Shown here: positions 25,928-36,100 of the stretch, piece after piece
Numbering within the stretch: the stretch's first letter is position 1
How the letters are laid out: each line of letters starts with the position of its first letter
Source: an uncultured Lachnospiraceae bacterium
GTDB taxonomy: Bacteria > Bacillota > Clostridia > Lachnospirales > Lachnospiraceae
Assembly (NCBI GenBank): GCA_948688495.1
Contig: CAPQSW010000001.1
Coordinates: 1-64,000, forward strand
Reading direction: 5' to 3'
DNA length: 64,000 bases
Translations under genes and position numbers: made by a program
Notes under the pieces: model-generated
Seen by the model: the letters and a program-made list of their open reading frames with translations, nothing else
What the model was told of the DNA's origin: nothing
Databases searched by the model: none

Positions 25928-26380
25928 TTACAATTCGCTTCCGTCATCCTGCTCTTTCTCAAATGTCTGTGCATCCAGATAGCTCTGCAATATCAACGCA
26001 GCTGCAATCTTATCTACATAGTCCTTCCGTGCTTCTCTGCGCACTCCACTCTCCATCAACGTCCGCTCTGCCGCCACCGTGGTAAGACGCTCGTCCCATA
26101 ATACTATCTCAAGTCCACTCCGCCTCTCTAGCATTTCCTTAAATTCCAGCGTCTTTACACACCGTTCGCCCTGCGTATTGTTCATGTTCTTAGGAAAGCC
26201 AAGTACAATACTTTCTACCTGGTACTCTCTTATCAGTTCCTCTACTCTTGCAAGCGTCTGCCTGAGCTTCCCGGGTGATTTTCTGGGAATGGTCTCTACC
26301 CCTTGTGCCGTCACGAGCAGCGCATCACTCACTGCAACACCCACCGTCTTAGATCCAAAATCTAAGCCCATAATCCGCAT
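25928..26380 (-). CDS. ruvX: RuvX/YqgF RNase H-like nuclease
   Basis: 150 residues of the YqgF family: MRIMGLDFGSKTVGVAVSDA with the first acidic residue (D7), VLGFPKNMNNTQGE in the middle and DERLTTVAAERTLM, ending with a conserved KDYVDKIAAALILQ. Members are linked to pre-16S rRNA processing and, in some bacteria, Holliday-junction resolution. It lies between ireB and DUF1292 as in most Firmicutes. Confidence 0.93.
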   Translation of the reverse strand: MRIMGLDFGSKTVGVAVSDALLVTAQGVETIPRKSPGKLRQTLARVEELIREYQVESIVLGFPKNMNNTQGERCVKTLEFKEMLERRSGLEIVLWDERLTTVAAERTLMESGVRREARKDYVDKIAAALILQSYLDAQTFEKEQDDGSEL

Positions 26381-26390
26381 GCTCTGCCTC

Positions 26391-26654
26391 CTATTCCCAG
26401 AAATTATTCCTAATATACTGGCGTAAGATCTCCTCTACCAATTCATCACGTTCTACTTTCATAATGAGGCTTCTGGCATTCTTGTGGCTGGTAATGTAAG
26501 TGGGATCTCCAGACATGATATACCCGACAATCTGATTCACCGGATTGTAGCCTTTTTCCCGCAGTGCACTGTAAACAATTTCCAAAATATCATTTACATG
26601 TATCTTCTGCTCCTTCTCCACTTTAAAAAATTGAGTATTGTTTTTATCCTGCAT
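26391..26654 (-). CDS. ireB: IreB-family regulatory phosphoprotein (UPF0297)
   Basis: 87 residues matching UPF0297: QKIHVNDILEIVYSALREKG, NPVNQIVGYIMSGDPTYITS and RDELVEEILRQYI. In Enterococcus IreB is phosphorylated on an N-terminal threonine by the PASTA kinase IreK and affects cephalosporin resistance. Here the N-terminus is MQDKNNTQFFKVEK; T7 is the candidate site. It heads the ruvX-DUF1292-rnj gene line. Confidence 0.9.
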   Translation of the reverse strand: MQDKNNTQFFKVEKEQKIHVNDILEIVYSALREKGYNPVNQIVGYIMSGDPTYITSHKNARSLIMKVERDELVEEILRQYIRNNFWE

Positions 26655-26731
26655 TTTTCCACGCCCTTATTTTGCTCTTTCGTTCTAATAAATCTTCCTT
26701 TTCACTATTCTAATACAAATGTTCGGAAAAC

Positions 26732-28078
26732 TCAAGATTTTTCTTCTAAAACGTTTTCCATCTGTAAAACATGCTCTTTCAGTCTGGAAACTACCTTGCC
26801 GTGTACCAGCCTGTTCTCGAGGTTTTCCTGCGGACAACCTGAAGTGGGAACAGCTATTTTTACATATTCTTTCGTATGTCCAAGAAAATATTCCACTTCG
26901 CCAAAGAAAACCCGTTCTTCCATCAATACCTCCGCTGTCCTTCCAATATACCATTTCAAAAATTCCTCATTCATAGGTACAAGGTCATGAAAGAGCGTCT
27001 CACTGCGCACCTGCTTAACATCCTCTGGTACCTGATGATCCATTTCTGCAGCCCGGGTGCCTTTTCGTCTGGAATATTTAAAAATATGGATTTCAAAAAA
27101 TCCAATCTGCCTCAAAAACTTCCTCGTAATCTCAAATTCTTCCTCTGTCTCTCCCGGAAATCCCACAATCACATCTGTAGTAATCGCCGGATGATTAAAA
27201 TACTTCCTTAACAGCTTACAGCCTTCCTCATACTCCCGGCAGGTATATTTGCGATTCATACGCCGCAAGGTTTCATCGCAGCCGCTTTGCAGGGACAAAT
27301 GGAAATGCGGGCAGATTTTGGGTAATTCTGACAGCCGCCGGACAAATTCTTCTGTTATAATTTTAGGCTCCAAAGAACCAAGGCGAATCCGTGCAATTCC
27401 CGCTACTTTATGAACTTCCTCAATCAACTGCAGAAGATTCGTACCCAAATCCACGCCATAGGAGCTTAAATGTATTCCAGTCAATACAACTTCCTGATAA
27501 CCGTTTGCGGCAAGCATTTCTATTTCTTTCACCACTTTAGGAATCTCCCTGCTCCTGACCCGTCCTCTTGCATAGGGAATAATGCAGTAACTACAAAACT
27601 GGTTGCACCCGTCCTGAACCTTAATAAACGCCCTGGTGTGCTCCGCTGTGCGGCTGACCGACAAAGATTCATACGTGGCATCCCCGGCAATGTCTCCTAC
27701 CGCTGACAGACCTTTTTTCCGTTCTGTAAAAAAGCGCTCCAACAATCCTGGAAGCTCATGCTTTTTATTATTTCCGATCAGAATATCCACTGCATCATCT
27801 TCTTTGAGCTGCTCCCTGGCTGTCTGCACATAACAGCCCGCGGCAACCACAACACTGTCTGGATTTCTCTTTTTGGCGCGGTGCAGCATCTGCCTCGACT
27901 TGCGGTCCGCAATATTTGTAACGGAACAGGTGTTGATTACATAAACATCCGCCTCATCTTCAAAGGACACAATCTCATACCCAGACTGTTCTAAAAGCTG
28001 CTGCATGCTCTCTGTCTCATATGCGTTTACCTTACATCCAAGATTGTGTAATGCTGCCTTTTTCATTCCAAGTTCCAT
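26732..28078 (-). CDS. mtaB: tRNA t6A37 methylthiotransferase MtaB
   Basis: Adds a methylthio group to t6A37 in tRNAs reading ANN codons. 448 residues with the three-part MTTase layout: N-terminal UPF0004 with three Fe-S cysteines (LGCKVNAYE, INTCSVT, AGCYVQ), a radical SAM core with CNQFCSYCIIPYARG, and a C-terminal TRAM domain. The SAM motif and GIHLSSYG support the MtaB (YqeV) branch rather than MiaB. The frame opens at 28078, but the family start MKKAALHNLGCKVN would put it at 28066; the SD is ambiguous. Confidence 0.93.
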   Translation of the reverse strand: MELGMKKAALHNLGCKVNAYETESMQQLLEQSGYEIVSFEDEADVYVINTCSVTNIADRKSRQMLHRAKKRNPDSVVVAAGCYVQTAREQLKEDDAVDILIGNNKKHELPGLLERFFTERKKGLSAVGDIAGDATYESLSVSRTAEHTRAFIKVQDGCNQFCSYCIIPYARGRVRSREIPKVVKEIEMLAANGYQEVVLTGIHLSSYGVDLGTNLLQLIEEVHKVAGIARIRLGSLEPKIITEEFVRRLSELPKICPHFHLSLQSGCDETLRRMNRKYTCREYEEGCKLLRKYFNHPAITTDVIVGFPGETEEEFEITRKFLRQIGFFEIHIFKYSRRKGTRAAEMDHQVPEDVKQVRSETLFHDLVPMNEEFLKWYIGRTAEVLMEERVFFGEVEYFLGHTKEYVKIAVPTSGCPQENLENRLVHGKVVSRLKEHVLQMENVLEEKS

Positions 28079-28225
28079 ACCTTTCTCTGTTCTGGCAGCA
28101 AACTGCCGAAAAACACTATACTTTTCTTCCTTAAATTGGCTATGGTGTTATTGACTTTTTCCATAAAAAACGATACTATAATGGATATTAAAACAAACAC
28201 AAAATATATGAAGGAGGCTTTTATA

Positions 28226-28456
28226 ATGATAGAAGTACAAATTTCTTTAAATTCCATCGACAAAGTAAAATCTTTCGTGAATGCCATTACCCAGTTTGAC
28301 TTTGACTTTGATTTAATTTCCGGAAGATATGTGATTGATGCAAAATCCATTATGGGTATCTTCAGCCTTGACTTGTCCAAACCCATCGATTTAAAAATCC
28401 ATGCGGAAGAAGGCAAGGAAGAAGTTATGGAAGTAATCAAACCATATCTGGTTTAA
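28226..28456 (+). CDS. HPr-like protein without the active-site histidine
   Basis: 76 residues from MIEVQISLNS; AAGGAGG lies nine bases before the ATG. The segment AKSIMGIFSLDL matches the regulatory-serine helix of HPr (S41 here corresponds to Ser46), but the stretch that should hold the phosphorylated His15 (G-H-A-R-P-A) reads LNSIDKVKSF. It cannot therefore pass phosphate in the PTS and is more like a regulatory or Crh-type relative. It is the only plus-strand gene between 20 and 45 kb and has its own terminator. Confidence 0.82.
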   Translation: MIEVQISLNSIDKVKSFVNAITQFDFDFDLISGRYVIDAKSIMGIFSLDLSKPIDLKIHAEEGKEEVMEVIKPYLV

Positions 28457-28477
28457 TCTTTTCACACTACGATACAT

Positions 28478-28506
28478 CCCCCATGAACAGTCATGGGGGT
28501 ACTTTT
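28478..28506 (+). terminator. terminator of the HPr-like gene
   Basis: CCCCCATGA and TCATGGGGG form a perfect 9-bp stem with a 4-base loop, followed by TACTTTT, 21 bases after the stop codon. Confidence 0.85.
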
Positions 28507-28536
28507 ATGCACCAAAGCGCAATTGGACGGAATGCC

Positions 28537-29724
28537 TTAATCATCAGCCTTTACGATTATGGTCTCTGCCGTCTCAATGGCAGTCTTCACCATCTCGTCA
28601 ATTTGTTCCTTGAGATGTGTCTCAGAACGCCTGATTACCTTTAGGCTCGGCTTTGTAACGGGATGCTTCGCCACAAAAATTGTACAGCAATCCTCGTACG
28701 GAAGGATGGAAGTCTCAAATGTTCCAATCTTCTTGGAGAGCTCAATGATTTCCTGCTTGTCAAAGCCAATCAGCGGGCGGTACACCGGCATCGTGCAGAC
28801 CTCATCTGTGGAAGCTAAAGACTGCATTGTCTGGCTCGCCACCTGTCCGATACTCTCCCCCGTAATCAGACCGAGAGATTCCGTTTCCCTGGCAAAATAC
28901 TCCGCAATCCGCATCATATAACGCCGCATGATGATGGTAAGCTCATCATGGGGACACTTCTCATAAATATACATCTGTATATCGGTAAAATTCACTACTT
29001 TCAGATAAATTGGCCCGGTATATTTTGAAACAATCCTTGCCAAATCTACAACCTTCTGTTTGGCGCGCTCACTGGTGTAAGGCGGCGCATGAAAATAAAC
29101 AGCGTCAATCTTCACTCCGCGCTTTGCAATCATGTAACCTGCAACCGGACTGTCAATGCCGCCGGACAAAAGCAGCATTCCTTTGCCATTGGTCCCTACC
29201 GGCATTCCACCAGGTCCTGGAATAATATCGGAATAAATATTTATTTTCCCACGAATTTCAACGTTTACAAGAACGTCGGGATTATGGACATCCACCGTCA
29301 TATCTGGAAATGCATTAAGAATCTTCTCACCAAGAGCTGCATTTACTTCCATAGACGGCATAGGATAACTTTTCCTTGCCCGCCGGGTATTGACCTTAAA
29401 GGTCATGTGTTTGTCCAGATAGCGCTTGTCCAGATAATTTATCACATCTTCTGCCAATTTGTCAAATCCTTCGTCTTCTGTGAGCATCACCGGACAGATT
29501 CCCACTATACCAAAAACATGTTTTAAATTCTCCAATGCCTCATCATAATCATATTCTGTCAGTGCTTCAATATAAATGCGCCCCTGCTCTTTGCTGATTA
29601 GAAATTCCCCTTCCACGGGCTTTAACGCATATTTTATCTGTCGTACCAGCGCATCTTCAAATAAATGACGGTTCTTCCCCTTAATTCCAATCTCTCCATA
29701 TTTTATCAAAAACGCTTTAAACAT
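28537..29724 (-). CDS. thiI: tRNA 4-thiouridine synthetase ThiI
   Basis: Thiolates U8 of tRNA and can supply sulfur for thiamine thiazole. About 395 residues from MFKAFLIKYGEIGIKGKNR, which follows AAAGGAAAACT. It has the N-terminal ferredoxin-like/THUMP region and the adenylating PP-loop SGGIDSPVAGYMIAKRG. Like B. subtilis ThiI it ends without a rhodanese domain, so the partner desulfurase encoded 11 bases upstream probably hands over sulfur directly. C-terminal FVAKHPVTKPS is also family-typical. Confidence 0.96.
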   Translation of the reverse strand: MFKAFLIKYGEIGIKGKNRHLFEDALVRQIKYALKPVEGEFLISKEQGRIYIEALTEYDYDEALENLKHVFGIVGICPVMLTEDEGFDKLAEDVINYLDKRYLDKHMTFKVNTRRARKSYPMPSMEVNAALGEKILNAFPDMTVDVHNPDVLVNVEIRGKINIYSDIIPGPGGMPVGTNGKGMLLLSGGIDSPVAGYMIAKRGVKIDAVYFHAPPYTSERAKQKVVDLARIVSKYTGPIYLKVVNFTDIQMYIYEKCPHDELTIIMRRYMMRIAEYFARETESLGLITGESIGQVASQTMQSLASTDEVCTMPVYRPLIGFDKQEIIELSKKIGTFETSILPYEDCCTIFVAKHPVTKPSLKVIRRSETHLKEQIDEMVKTAIETAETIIVKADD

Positions 29725-29735
29725 AGTTTTCCTTT

Positions 29736-30890
29736 CTAATGCCTGGTATATTTTGCCAGCATGGGCACCAGTTCTTTCAAATTTGCAACACAATATTCCA
29801 CTTCTTCCAACGTATTCCCTGGACAGAAACTAATCCGGACCGTGGAGTCCAGATACTCCCTTGAAACACCAATTGCCAGAAGCGTCGCACTCTTTGCGGG
29901 CTTATTCGAAGCGCACGCGCTTCCTGCCGACACATAAATCCCCCTATCCTCCAGCGCATGGAGCAACACTTCACTGCGGACACCGTCTACGCTTAGGCTT
30001 ACAATGTGGGGCGCACTTTCCCTCCCCGTCTTTCCGTTGATATGCGCCCATTCCTGGTCTTTCAGCCCCTGAATAAATGCTTCTTTCAGCCGGTATAATT
30101 GCTCCTGCTTGTCAGGAAACCCATGATATGCCTCCTGTGCGGCCTGGCCCAGTCCGGCTATTCCCGGTACGTTCTCTGTACCGGAGCGCATATTTTTCTG
30201 CTGACCTCCCCCATAAATTAACGGCTTTAGCTTTGTCTTCTCTTTTACATACAAAAATCCGATCCCCTTCGGACCGTGAATCTTATGGCCGCTGACCGAG
30301 AGCATATCAATCCCTAATTTGGCAGGGTAAATTACATATTTCCCATACGCCTGGATCGCATCTACATGGAACAGCGCCCCAGGATTTTTCTTCTTTATAA
30401 TCTGTGCAGCCTCCGCAATCGGCTCTACTGCGCCTATTTCATTATTCACATACATGATGGATACGAGAATAGTCTCATCCGTCACAGCATTCTTAAGCTC
30501 CTCCAAAGAGATAATTCCGTCCTGGTCCACATCCAGGTAAGTCACTGTAAATCCCTGTTCCTCCAAAAATTTCATAGGCGACGATACCGCCGGATGCTCC
30601 ACTTTTGTAGTGACAAGATGCATTCCGCTGCGCTTATTTGCCATAGCTGCCCCCAGAATGGCAAGATTGTTGGACTCGGTTCCTCCGGAAGTGAAAATCA
30701 ATTCTGATTCTCTGACCTTCATGGTCTTACTGATTTTTGCCTTTGCATCCCGGATATAACTTTCTGCTTCCATTCCCTTCCCATGTAAAGAAGATGGGTT
30801 TCCATAATCCTCCGCCAATGCGCGCAACATAAGCTCTTTCGCCTCCTGACTGCAGCGCGTTGTCGAAGAATTATCAAAATATGCTTCCAT
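29736..30890 (-). CDS. iscS: cysteine desulfurase (NifS/IscS family)
   Basis: A PLP enzyme that strips sulfur from cysteine as a persulfide. The 384 residues include the PLP lysine K203 in SVSGHKIHGPKGIGF and the persulfide cysteine C326 in SAGSACASNKPAKSA. The short NifZ-like form paired with thiI is common in Firmicutes (nifZ-thiI), so its main client here is probably tRNA s4U rather than bulk Fe-S assembly. An IscU partner is not present. Confidence 0.94.
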   Translation of the reverse strand: MEAYFDNSSTTRCSQEAKELMLRALAEDYGNPSSLHGKGMEAESYIRDAKAKISKTMKVRESELIFTSGGTESNNLAILGAAMANKRSGMHLVTTKVEHPAVSSPMKFLEEQGFTVTYLDVDQDGIISLEELKNAVTDETILVSIMYVNNEIGAVEPIAEAAQIIKKKNPGALFHVDAIQAYGKYVIYPAKLGIDMLSVSGHKIHGPKGIGFLYVKEKTKLKPLIYGGGQQKNMRSGTENVPGIAGLGQAAQEAYHGFPDKQEQLYRLKEAFIQGLKDQEWAHINGKTGRESAPHIVSLSVDGVRSEVLLHALEDRGIYVSAGSACASNKPAKSATLLAIGVSREYLDSTVRISFCPGNTLEEVEYCVANLKELVPMLAKYTRH

Positions 30891-30939
30891 AACTTCCTCC
30901 TATCATAATGTATCGCCCCTCGCTTTCACTTTCTATACA

Positions 30940-31671
30940 CTAATCTTCCACAGCATACTGCAGCATGGAAAGTGCACATAAACCTGCCGTCTCTGTGCGC
31001 AGAATACGGCTTCCTAAGGATACCATCTCCATATCATCCTTTGCCAGAGCAATTTCCGCGGAATCATATCCCCCCTCCGGTCCTATAAAAATTCCGACAG
31101 ATGCACCTTTTCTAATGTTGCCAAACACTTCCCTGGTATGTGCCATCCCCCGTTGGTTCTCATAAGGCAGAATCCGTATGTCTAATTTTTTTGCATATTC
31201 CGCCGCCTGTGCAAATCCCATCGGCATTCCTACAATGGGAATGATACTGCGTTTTGATTGTTTGGCTGCACTCTCTGCAATCGCCTGCCATCTCGCCTGT
31301 TTCGCCTTGGCCCGTTTCTCATCAAGCTTCACCACACAATGCTTCATGGCAACCGGAATAATCTCAGACACGCCAAGCTCCACAGCCTTCTGGATGACCA
31401 TTTCCATCTTATCACCCTTGGGAAGCCCCTGGAATAAAGTGATTTTAAGGGAAGGTTCTGTACCCTCCGCCTCTCTTTGCACCGTAAGGGAAATTTTTTC
31501 ATTCTCAATTCTGTTGATGGCGCAATAAAAATCCCTTCCCGTATTATCGCTGATGCGGACTTCCTCCCCCCCGCGCATGCGGAGAACATTTTTCATATGG
31601 TTAACATCACTGCCTGTGATAATAATTTCCTTTCCCTGAATCTGGTGTGGCTCTACAAAAAATTGAAACAT
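30940..31671 (-). CDS. rsmE: 16S rRNA m3U1498 methyltransferase
   Basis: Methylates N3 of U1498 at the decoding region of 16S rRNA. 243 residues: an N-terminal PUA-like domain (MFQFFVEPHQIQGKEIII, then HMKNVLRMRGGEEVRI) and a C-terminal SPOUT knot with IFIGPEGGYDSAEIA and SLGSRILRTETAGLCALS. It lies 15 bases after prmA, the usual prmA-rsmE pairing in Firmicutes. Confidence 0.96.
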   Translation of the reverse strand: MFQFFVEPHQIQGKEIIITGSDVNHMKNVLRMRGGEEVRISDNTGRDFYCAINRIENEKISLTVQREAEGTEPSLKITLFQGLPKGDKMEMVIQKAVELGVSEIIPVAMKHCVVKLDEKRAKAKQARWQAIAESAAKQSKRSIIPIVGMPMGFAQAAEYAKKLDIRILPYENQRGMAHTREVFGNIRKGASVGIFIGPEGGYDSAEIALAKDDMEMVSLGSRILRTETAGLCALSMLQYAVED

Positions 31672-31686
31672 TTTCTTACTCCTGTA

Positions 31687-32634
31687 CTATTTTCGGGCAG
31701 TAATGCTGACCCATTCCCCCTGATGGCAGACTTCCAAGATCTCAAAGCCTGCTTCCAGAAGTGATTCTTTCACTGCTTCTTCTTTAAAATCAATAATTCC
31801 ACTGGTAATATAGATACCGCCTTTCTTGACATGATCCGGGATTACCGGCGTCAGGGGGATTATGATATCTGCAAGAATATTTGCCACTACAATATCATAA
31901 TCCCCTCCGACTTTCTCCTGTAACTTTGAATCATCAATCAAATTACCCTGATAAAAACTGCACTGCTCCATGGGCAGGTGATTGATCCTCATATTGTCCA
32001 TCGACGCTTCCATGCACAGAGGGTCTATATCGATTCCGACAACTTCACCCGCACCCAGCTTTAAAGCTGCCAGCGATAAAATACCGCTTCCACAGCCCAC
32101 ATCAAGCACCCGGTCTCCCCGCCTTATATGCTTGTCCAACTGCCGGATACAAAGCTGGGTCGTCTCATGCTTTCCAGTTCCAAAAGAGGTCCCTGGATCA
32201 ATCTCAATGGTACAACGGTAATTTCCTCCCTGCGTCTCTTCCTCCCAGGTCGGTTTAATCAGTATATCATCAATCACAAAAGATTTAAAATATTGTTTCC
32301 AGTTGTTTATCCAGTCTTTATCTTCTGTCTCTCTCTGGGTTATCTTTGCACTTCCCACGTCCGTGAACATCCTAAGATCCTCAAGCTCCTTCTTTACCTG
32401 CGCAAGAAGGTCCTCATGCTCCGTCCCCGCATCCAGAAAAAAACTGATCTGCGCAAGCCCTTCATCCGGTGGCAGTTCAGGTAAAATGTCAATATACAAT
32501 CTTTCCTTATCTTCTGCTGATAAAGGAATATTGTCTTCTATCTGAACGCCCTCTATGCCCAAATCTGCCAGCATACTGCTGACAAAGTCTTCCGCCTGGG
32601 TCGTCGTGTGAATTGTGTACTGTTTCCATTTCAT
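31687..32634 (-). CDS. prmA: ribosomal protein L11 methyltransferase
   Basis: Trimethylates ribosomal protein L11. 315 residues: a substrate-recognition N-terminus, linker, and a class I SAM domain with VLDVGCGSGILSLAALKLGA and VVANILADIIIPL (the N-I-L-A signature). It lies between a J-domain protein gene and rsmE, with gaps of about 12-15 bases, so all are co-transcribed. Confidence 0.95.
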   Translation of the reverse strand: MKWKQYTIHTTTQAEDFVSSMLADLGIEGVQIEDNIPLSAEDKERLYIDILPELPPDEGLAQISFFLDAGTEHEDLLAQVKKELEDLRMFTDVGSAKITQRETEDKDWINNWKQYFKSFVIDDILIKPTWEEETQGGNYRCTIEIDPGTSFGTGKHETTQLCIRQLDKHIRRGDRVLDVGCGSGILSLAALKLGAGEVVGIDIDPLCMEASMDNMRINHLPMEQCSFYQGNLIDDSKLQEKVGGDYDIVVANILADIIIPLTPVIPDHVKKGGIYITSGIIDFKEEAVKESLLEAGFEILEVCHQGEWVSITARK

Positions 32635-32645
32635 ATCTATTGCTC

Positions 32646-33137
32646 CTACGTTCTGAACTGTTTTTTGAGTTTGTCATAAGCCTGGTTGATGACCTGCAGG
32701 GTGGCTGTATCCCCCGCCATGTTATCTGGATGGTATATCTTTGTAAGCTCTTTATACCGCTTCTTCAACGCCTGCATATTATCGACACCAGAAAAAAACA
32801 TCTGCTCCTCTGGATACACCTCTGCTGTTTTCTTCGCCTGACGTCTTCTTTCCCCCTGAAAATAACGTTTCTTTTCACGCTCAATATCCTCTTTCTCCCG
32901 GGCAAGATTCTGCAACTCCCCCTCCAAAATCTTCCATTTCATCTGAAACAGGTTCTTTTCTTCCGCCATGCGCTTTTTTTCCATTTCCTGTCTCCGGTGA
33001 AACTCCTGTTTCTCCTGCTTGAATCTGCGCCTGTCTTCTTCAAGCTGCTGCCGTTCCCTGTGCAGCAGCTTTGATTGAAGATTTTCTGGCATTGGCTCCC
33101 GGATTACCCTCCCCATCTGCCGCTTCGGCTGATCCAT
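32646..33137 (-). CDS. coiled-coil protein with C-terminal J-domain
   Basis: 163 residues. Residues ~20-110 are almost entirely charged coiled coil (K, E, R and Q repeats). The last ~60 residues form a J-domain with the HPD motif in KIYHPDNMAGDTATLQVINQ, which would stimulate an Hsp70 ATPase. It is placed upstream of prmA. The arrangement, J-domain at the C-terminus after a coil, differs from DnaJ. The client is unknown, perhaps ribosome-linked by context. Confidence 0.8.
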   Translation of the reverse strand: MDQPKRQMGRVIREPMPENLQSKLLHRERQQLEEDRRRFKQEKQEFHRRQEMEKKRMAEEKNLFQMKWKILEGELQNLAREKEDIEREKKRYFQGERRRQAKKTAEVYPEEQMFFSGVDNMQALKKRYKELTKIYHPDNMAGDTATLQVINQAYDKLKKQFRT

Positions 33138-33161
33138 CCTTTTTCCCCCTTTGTATGTGTG

Positions 33162-36100
33162 CTACTTTACTTTTTTCACGTTACTGTATGCTCCGTAAAC
33201 CTTATTCCTATCTACCTTCGTATAAGCACGTATCCGGAAGCTGTAGGATTTTTTCTTACTCAGCCCTGATTTTGTAAAGGAAAGCGTCTTGGCGTTTCCT
33301 ACGATCTTTATCTTTTTATACTTGCCGTTCCCGGTTTTCATGTAAATCTCATAACCACTGGCGCCGCTTACTTTCTTCCATGTCAGTTTCACCTTATTTT
33401 TTCCAGTTCTCTTTGCCTTGCTTAGCTTTGCCTTTACCGGCGCTGTCGCCGTCTTAGCACTTCCAGTAGCGGCTGCATAAACATTCTTCCCATTGACAAC
33501 GCGGTAGGGCGTAACCCGCAGGGTATAAATTGTCCCCGGTTTTAATTTCGTATATTTGCAGCTGCCTGCTGTGACATATTTGGTAGAAACCACCTTACTT
33601 CCCTGATAGAGCATTAGACGGTAACTGACACCCGATACACTTTTCCAGGCAAATGACAGAGACTTATCTGTCTGTTTCGTCACTTTCAGGCCCGACACCC
33701 CTGCCGGTCTTTCTGGAGAAATCATGGCAATGTCTTCTGTATAGATTTTTCCACACAATTTGCAGGTATATGTCTTTAATCCCTTCTGTGTTTCCGTAGG
33801 CTTCTTCGTCACTACATATCTATACTGATGACCCGGACATTTTACTTCTACCGACACCTCAATATCCTTAACCGGCTGGTAATTTACCTGATCCTCTGGT
33901 ATGTATATCACATAAAATTTATTGTATCCTTCTTTGCTTAACTTTGTAGCCTGGTCTGTCTGCCATAGAAATCCATCCGGCAATTCTATTGACGCAAGCG
34001 TTGTTCCACTGGTTCCTTTCAGGTTCTGTGGAACAGTATATTGCGGATTGACACGCGCGATTTCTACCTTCACGCTTCCCGTAAATGCCTGGAATCCTAC
34101 CCTCATTACCTTATACCATACTTCATACGTTCCTGCATTCACCATCTCTGGCTGCTCCATCCGATATACCACATCTGTGTCATTTTTCAAAGCATACTGC
34201 ACAATATCTCCTGACTGTGTCCCCTCCACTGTAATCGTATACGGCCGCCCGGTATAGACGCCTGCTACATTTGCAACAGTAATTCCTGTGATTTCCTCAG
34301 GCATCTCGTCGATTTCTTCCGTATAACTGTGTCCGCAGAAAATACAGGTGAAAACTGCCTCCCCCTTCTCTGTCTCAGTGGGTTCCTTCGTAACCTCAGT
34401 TGCATACTGATGTCCAGGACACGTCACCTCCAATGTAATCCTCACACTGACTGTACGGTAATTCTTAGTGTCAGCCGGAGTAAAGTCAGCTGTATAAGTC
34501 TGAGAACCTGTTTCACGCAACAATGTATCCGGCTCCTGCCAGGTAAATCCTGTCGGAAGCTGCACATCTTCCAAGGTACTTCCACTGCTTGCCGTAAGTC
34601 CCAAAGGTATCTCATAGTCTGGGTCTGCCTGCCCGATTGCCACAGATGCTTTTCCATAAAAGCTAATATATCCATTTCGCTCCACCTTGTAGGAGACTTC
34701 ATAAGTGCCCGCATCAACCATCTCCGGTTGGACGGACTGATACATTCCATTTGCATCTTTGTACTGTACAACATCTCCCGGCTTTAATCCCTCTACCGTA
34801 ATCGTAAATGGCTGCCCGGTATAAGTCCCCGTCACATCTGCCGCTGAGATTCCGGTTACTGTCTGAAGCGTATATTTATGGATATCCTGCTGATATCCTT
34901 CATATAAAGGCTCATTCTGCGGTGCATACCACAATTCATTTCCCCGGACAGTGAAACCGTAAATCAACTTATCAGAAAGATCCTGCGGCGTGTAAATTGT
35001 CTTAACACTCCCATCTTCCATGATCTGACGAATATCTGTTGGTGTATTAAAATAAATCTTACCGTCTGCTTTTGCAAGATACATATAGCTCGAAGTATAA
35101 TATCGCCCGTCTCCAGTCGTCCAGACTGATGTGGAAAATACAGGTTCCTCACTACCGCTTAAAAGCTCATCCTTCTTCACAAGCTTTACCGCCTGCTGCA
35201 TTGTCACATCATTCTCATCCTCCTGATATTTGGAATAATACCATGACCCATTATTGCGACAGATTGCAGAGGTAATTTTTGACCAGAATGCATTGTCATA
35301 AGTAGTAGAATCTGCCACATGGAGCTCATTCCAGGAAATATGTTTATGCTCACTGTCCGATATTTTGCTGCTGCTGAGCAGGAAATAATTATGTACCACC
35401 CGCCCGATATTGTCTCCCGTCGGGTCGTCCCAGGTAGCATCGACGTGATACCATTTGCCGCCAATCTCAATCATATTCCATGCATGTGCCATAGCCTGGC
35501 TGCTCACCACATCACAGGAAATGCCAAGCTTTTGTTCCATGATATAGGAAAATGCATCCGAATAGCCGTCGCACACAGCCATTCTGTTAACCAGGGAACC
35601 ATACGCCGTATGGGAAATGTCCGGAACCCGGTTATTCTGGTAATTCTCATAGTCATATTCACAGTTCTGCACCAGATAATCGTGTACGATAAGCGCCTGC
35701 TCATAATCATTCAGGGAGGTGTCCACCTGCGCAACTGCCTGCTCTGCAGCTGCTTCCAACTCCTCACACATCTGGATGGCTGTCTCTTTATTGTAGAGAT
35801 ATGTCACCTTATAAGAGAGAATGGTGCTTGCCCCCTGATATGCTGAAATGCCGCATTTGCCTGCTACATAAAACAACTGCGGATTATTATTTAAAATTCT
35901 AAAATATTCCTCATATGCCGTCTCCCTAGAGACATTATAAGCAGATACATCAATTGTTTCCTCGAAATTCTCTAATGCTGCAACAATATACTCCTCCAAC
36001 GTCTGCTGTGTCCTTGCCGCCCGTGATATCGATTTGCCTGCAAGCGGGTAAGCTGCCTCCGGTTCTTCATAATATTCCGGATTATAGCGGTTTTCATCCG

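Noticed and set aside
28063..28440. Minus-strand open frame opposite the HPr-like gene
   Set aside because: The plus-strand frame has the strong SD, the HPr-type helix and a terminator; the minus frame has none.
32646..33137. Could the C-terminal J-domain protein be a truncated dnaJ?
   Set aside because: A complete dnaJ lies in the hrcA operon, and here the J-domain is at the opposite end after a coiled coil, so it is a different protein.
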